A DNA stretch of 6,435 bases, from positions 1 to 6,435 of the forward strand of contig CALCPC010000280.1 in assembly GCA_937900975.1 (NCBI GenBank). The letters run 5' to 3'. The notes beneath the pieces are model-generated. The model was given only the letters and a program-made list of their open reading frames with translations. It was not told where the DNA came from and ran no database searches. The stretch's first letter is position 1. Every line of letters begins with the position of its first letter. The DNA comes from an uncultured Paracoccaceae bacterium (GTDB lineage Bacteria; Pseudomonadota; Alphaproteobacteria; Rhodobacterales; Rhodobacteraceae). Of the stretch, positions 6,094 through 6,435 are shown piece by piece. A program made the translations under genes and the position numbers.

Positions 6094-6435
6094 CGGGGCC
6101 TGTGGATATGCGCGCTTTGGACCAAGCCGAAGGCGGCCATCAGCACCAACATCGCCGATCCGCCGTAAGAGACCAGCGGCAGCGGCACACCAACAACCGG
6201 GATCAGCCCCATCACCATCGCCATGTTGACGGCGAAATAGCATATGATCGTGGCGCCGATGCCCGCGGTCAGAAGCGCGCCGAACCGGTCGCGGTTGGCC
6301 ATCGCCGAGAAAAGACAAAAGGCCACGACCAGAAGGTAAAGGCCAAGCAGCGTGATCGAGCCGATGAAGCCAAACTCCTCAGCCAAGGTCGTGAAGATGA
6401 AGTCGGTGTGCTTTTCGGGCAGGAAGTTCAGCCGC
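6090..6435 (-). CDS. rodA: Rod shape-determining protein RodA, C-terminal part only (SEDS peptidoglycan glycosyltransferase)
   Basis: The last 114 codons of RodA are visible; the gene begins beyond the right edge. RodA is the integral-membrane SEDS enzyme that polymerises lipid II into glycan strands for cell elongation, together with PBP2 and the MreBCD scaffold. The fragment opens RLNFLPEKHTDFIF, close to E. coli FLPERHTDFIF. The Asp in HTD (codon 6402-6404) corresponds to the essential Asp262 there, so the catalytic residue is kept. About three membrane helices follow, with the signature GLIPVVGVPLPLVSYGGSA (76-94) before a short cytoplasmic tail (HIHRPR). A TTG at 6386 could be mistaken for a start but lies inside the conserved stretch. 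The stop overlaps the reductase start by 4 bases. An upstream mre/PBP2 cluster is likely but not seen. Confidence 0.95.
   Translation of the reverse strand, partial: RLNFLPEKHTDFIFTTLAEEFGFIGSITLLGLYLLVVAFCLFSAMANRDRFGALLTAGIGATIICYFAVNMAMVMGLIPVVGVPLPLVSYGGSAMLVLMAAFGLVQSAHIHRPR

Noticed and set aside
6094..6318. N-terminal extension of the reductase gene by 75 codons
   Set aside because: The extra residues are a frame-shifted reading of rodA. Start 6093 gives 312 residues, the length of GhrA, and the typical ATGA overlap.

Overview
The window is GC-rich and tightly packed, and every gene I can support reads on the minus strand. GC richness, the codon style and the order rodA, then a GhrA-type reductase, suggest an alphaproteobacterium, most likely Rhodobacterales. 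This placement is inference; no rRNA or other marker gene is present.

In the direction of transcription (high to low coordinates), the window opens with the C-terminal 114 residues of RodA, the SEDS glycosyltransferase of the cell-elongation machinery. Its stop overlaps the start of a 312-residue GhrA-family 2-hydroxyacid dehydrogenase by 4 bases. Fourteen bases later comes a 720-residue fused E1 (alpha plus beta) of a thiamine-diphosphate-dependent 2-oxoacid dehydrogenase complex. No E2 or E3 gene is visible. These three genes look like one transcription unit joining cell-wall elongation to 2-oxo/2-hydroxyacid metabolism.

A 102-base gap (2876-2977) then contains a perfect 20-bp palindrome of LacI-family operator type and a weak promoter candidate. 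It precedes a sugar-uptake locus: a LacI-family repressor, a CUT1-type periplasmic solute-binding protein 31 bases downstream, and the first 108 codons of an inner-membrane permease that runs off the window. The repressor and binding-protein genes carry the same Shine-Dalgarno octamer at the same spacing. A strong hairpin with a C(UACG)G tetraloop sits between the binding-protein and permease genes. It is well placed to give more binding protein than permease. The palindrome's position suggests that the repressor controls its own gene and the transporter. The sugar cannot be named from the sequence.

No stretch over 300 bases lacks a gene. I see no tRNA, rRNA, insertion sequence, CRISPR array or phage gene. 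I found no convincing evidence of a wholly new system. The best leads are the operator, the intra-operon hairpin, the beta-rich insertion in the permease and the orphan fused E1.
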